Origin: Lithospermum erythrorhizon
Lineage: Eukaryota > Streptophyta > Magnoliopsida > Boraginales > Boraginaceae
Reading direction: 5' to 3'
NCBI GenBank assembly: GCA_019722365.1
Contig: JADFUC010000707.1
Coordinates: forward strand, 1-64,000
DNA: 64,000 nucleotides
Shown in pieces: positions 62,713 to 64,000 of this stretch. A model generated the notes under the pieces. It made no database searches and had not been told where the DNA came from. It saw only the letters and a program-made list of their open reading frames with translations. The first letter of the stretch is position 1. Every line of letters starts with the position of its first letter. A program made the position numbers and the translations under genes.

Positions 62713-64000
62713 TGAAGATGGTGTTAAATGCCGGCGAGTTCGGAGAAACCAAGCATTTAACAGAGAACTAGACTCATTGCTTAATTTATAATTTAATTAT
62801 AGTTTAATAACGTATGTAATTTTTATTACTATTATTAGTGGAAAAAAAGTATCTCTATAAATAAAGATTAAGAAGGTTTTTTTGGCACACTAATGCTTCA
62901 CATCTATAAACGCGTTAGGAAAATAATAGGTGTAGGAGCGGCAAACATTAGAAGTTAATTGGTCAAGTCATGTGACCTCAACAAGAGCTTGTTTTGGATT
63001 ATGTTTGCCTAACAGCGTGTGAGAACACTTTAATTATTGTTTAATTTGATGGGAGTGAGTGAGGTGGTTATTAAGGATTGATTTAACAAGAATGCAATGT
63101 ATCCTTTATCCTTAATGATAATCTACTAACTGATTACTTGGTTAGATGCTGAAAGCCTGTCTTCTCAACTTTATATCTTATTGAGCTCTGGCATAAGATC
63201 GGCCTCTTGTTATTTAAGGTATAATCATGCAGTGTGTACATTTATTATAATGTTTTCTATGTCATAAAATGAATAGTGAGACGTTACTTCAAGACATGTT
63301 CTCTTTCAAATGAAAGATACGTAGTACACTCATAATAATGACTACTTGTACCGTCAAATGACGAACTACCATGTTATTACTAAAAATTGGTTTAATTTAC
63401 ACAATGAGTGAAAAATTTAATTATTTTCAACATAACTTATTAAATTTAAATATATTGCTTAATAACCGTTTCAGTTAATTTCGATAATAATATTAATTAA
63501 GTATAATTTATTTGAGCGAATTACATTTATGATTTAGTAGTAATGTAGGGAGATAGTGAAATAAAATTATCGTTAAGTTAGTTGTTAGCTTCGATTAAGT
63601 TAAGTGGTATGGCTAAGTATGTGATTTTTATAAAGCTTAAGGACTAAAATCTTCTATTCTCGTCCAACTTGTCGAAATGACGCAAAACAAAAATCTTACT
63701 CATAGCCTTGAGTTTGGTAGACCCCCGCTTCGAGCCAAACAAAGAAATTTTTTCCTCCGTTTAAATCACTTTGTTGATTGTTAAGATCCTCAAGCAAGTT
63801 ACCAAAGCTTTTCCATCATCTTTTCCTACAAATTTGAGGGCGTTGATGGTAGGAATGGGCCGATTCAAAGTGATTGTGATTTCGAAGGATTTTGTGGTAG
63901 CAGCTACTTGAGAGGTGAGAATAGTATACATGTCATTGTTGTATGATTATGTGTGATTCGTTTTATTGTGAGCCATGATATGATTATGTGATTGTATTTA
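62713..64000. other. Intergenic DNA to the window edge
   Basis: No gene is supported. The last 300 bases ('tgtatgattatgtgtgattcg', 'gatatgattatgtgattg') resemble in style the LTR stretch at 3,190-3,270, so another chromovirus LTR might begin at the edge, but the likeness is too weak to call. Confidence 0.35.

Overview
The window looks like nuclear DNA of a eudicot plant. It is AT-rich and gene-poor, has GT-AG introns, Stowaway-type MITEs starting CTCCCTCCGT, CT-rich leader DNA, and decayed LTR retrotransposons of plant lineages (chromovirus, Tat-like, Copia). No prokaryotic features, CRISPR array, rRNA or convincing tRNA were seen. Genus cannot be told from the sequence alone.

Left part (about 1-36 kb): a retrotransposon graveyard. 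A plus-strand Ty3/gypsy chromovirus remnant (about 2.25-9.7 kb) keeps a primer-binding site, a gag zinc-knuckle trace, and RT, RNase H and integrase traces; its right LTR is fused to the integrase core. A second LTR-like pair (9.8-10.3 and 16.2-16.8 kb) flanks about 6 kb of mostly unrecognised DNA. A third pair (19.2-19.6 and 25.1-25.5 kb, plus orientation) encloses a weak gag trace and a 1.3-kb tandem duplication. A minus-strand Tat-like Ty3/gypsy polyprotein relic follows at 25.5-29.7 kb. A Copia-type 3' LTR with 8-bp terminal inverted repeats ends the block at 35,219-35,779.

Right part (about 36-64 kb): two intact, convergently oriented genes could be fully exon-modelled by hand. A plus-strand gene at 39,367-42,504 (8 coding exons, 510 aa) encodes a plant O-fucosyltransferase-family glycosyltransferase. 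A minus-strand gene at 54,271-50,074 (11 coding exons, 556 aa) encodes a BIM1-like bHLH transcription factor; in Arabidopsis BIM proteins partner BES1 in brassinosteroid-responsive transcription. The two genes are not known to act together. Their flanks hold MITEs, fold-back elements and several local tandem duplications, including one in each gene's 5' leader region.

I found no previously undescribed biological system. The most notable signals are the leader tandem repeats of both genes, a microhomology-type deletion in the chromovirus, indel-dominated decay of retroelement frames with many CpGs kept, a GC-rich open frame in an AT-rich retroelement, and a 0.84-kb nested tandem duplication at 46.8-48.5 kb. 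All alignments and splice models were made by eye.
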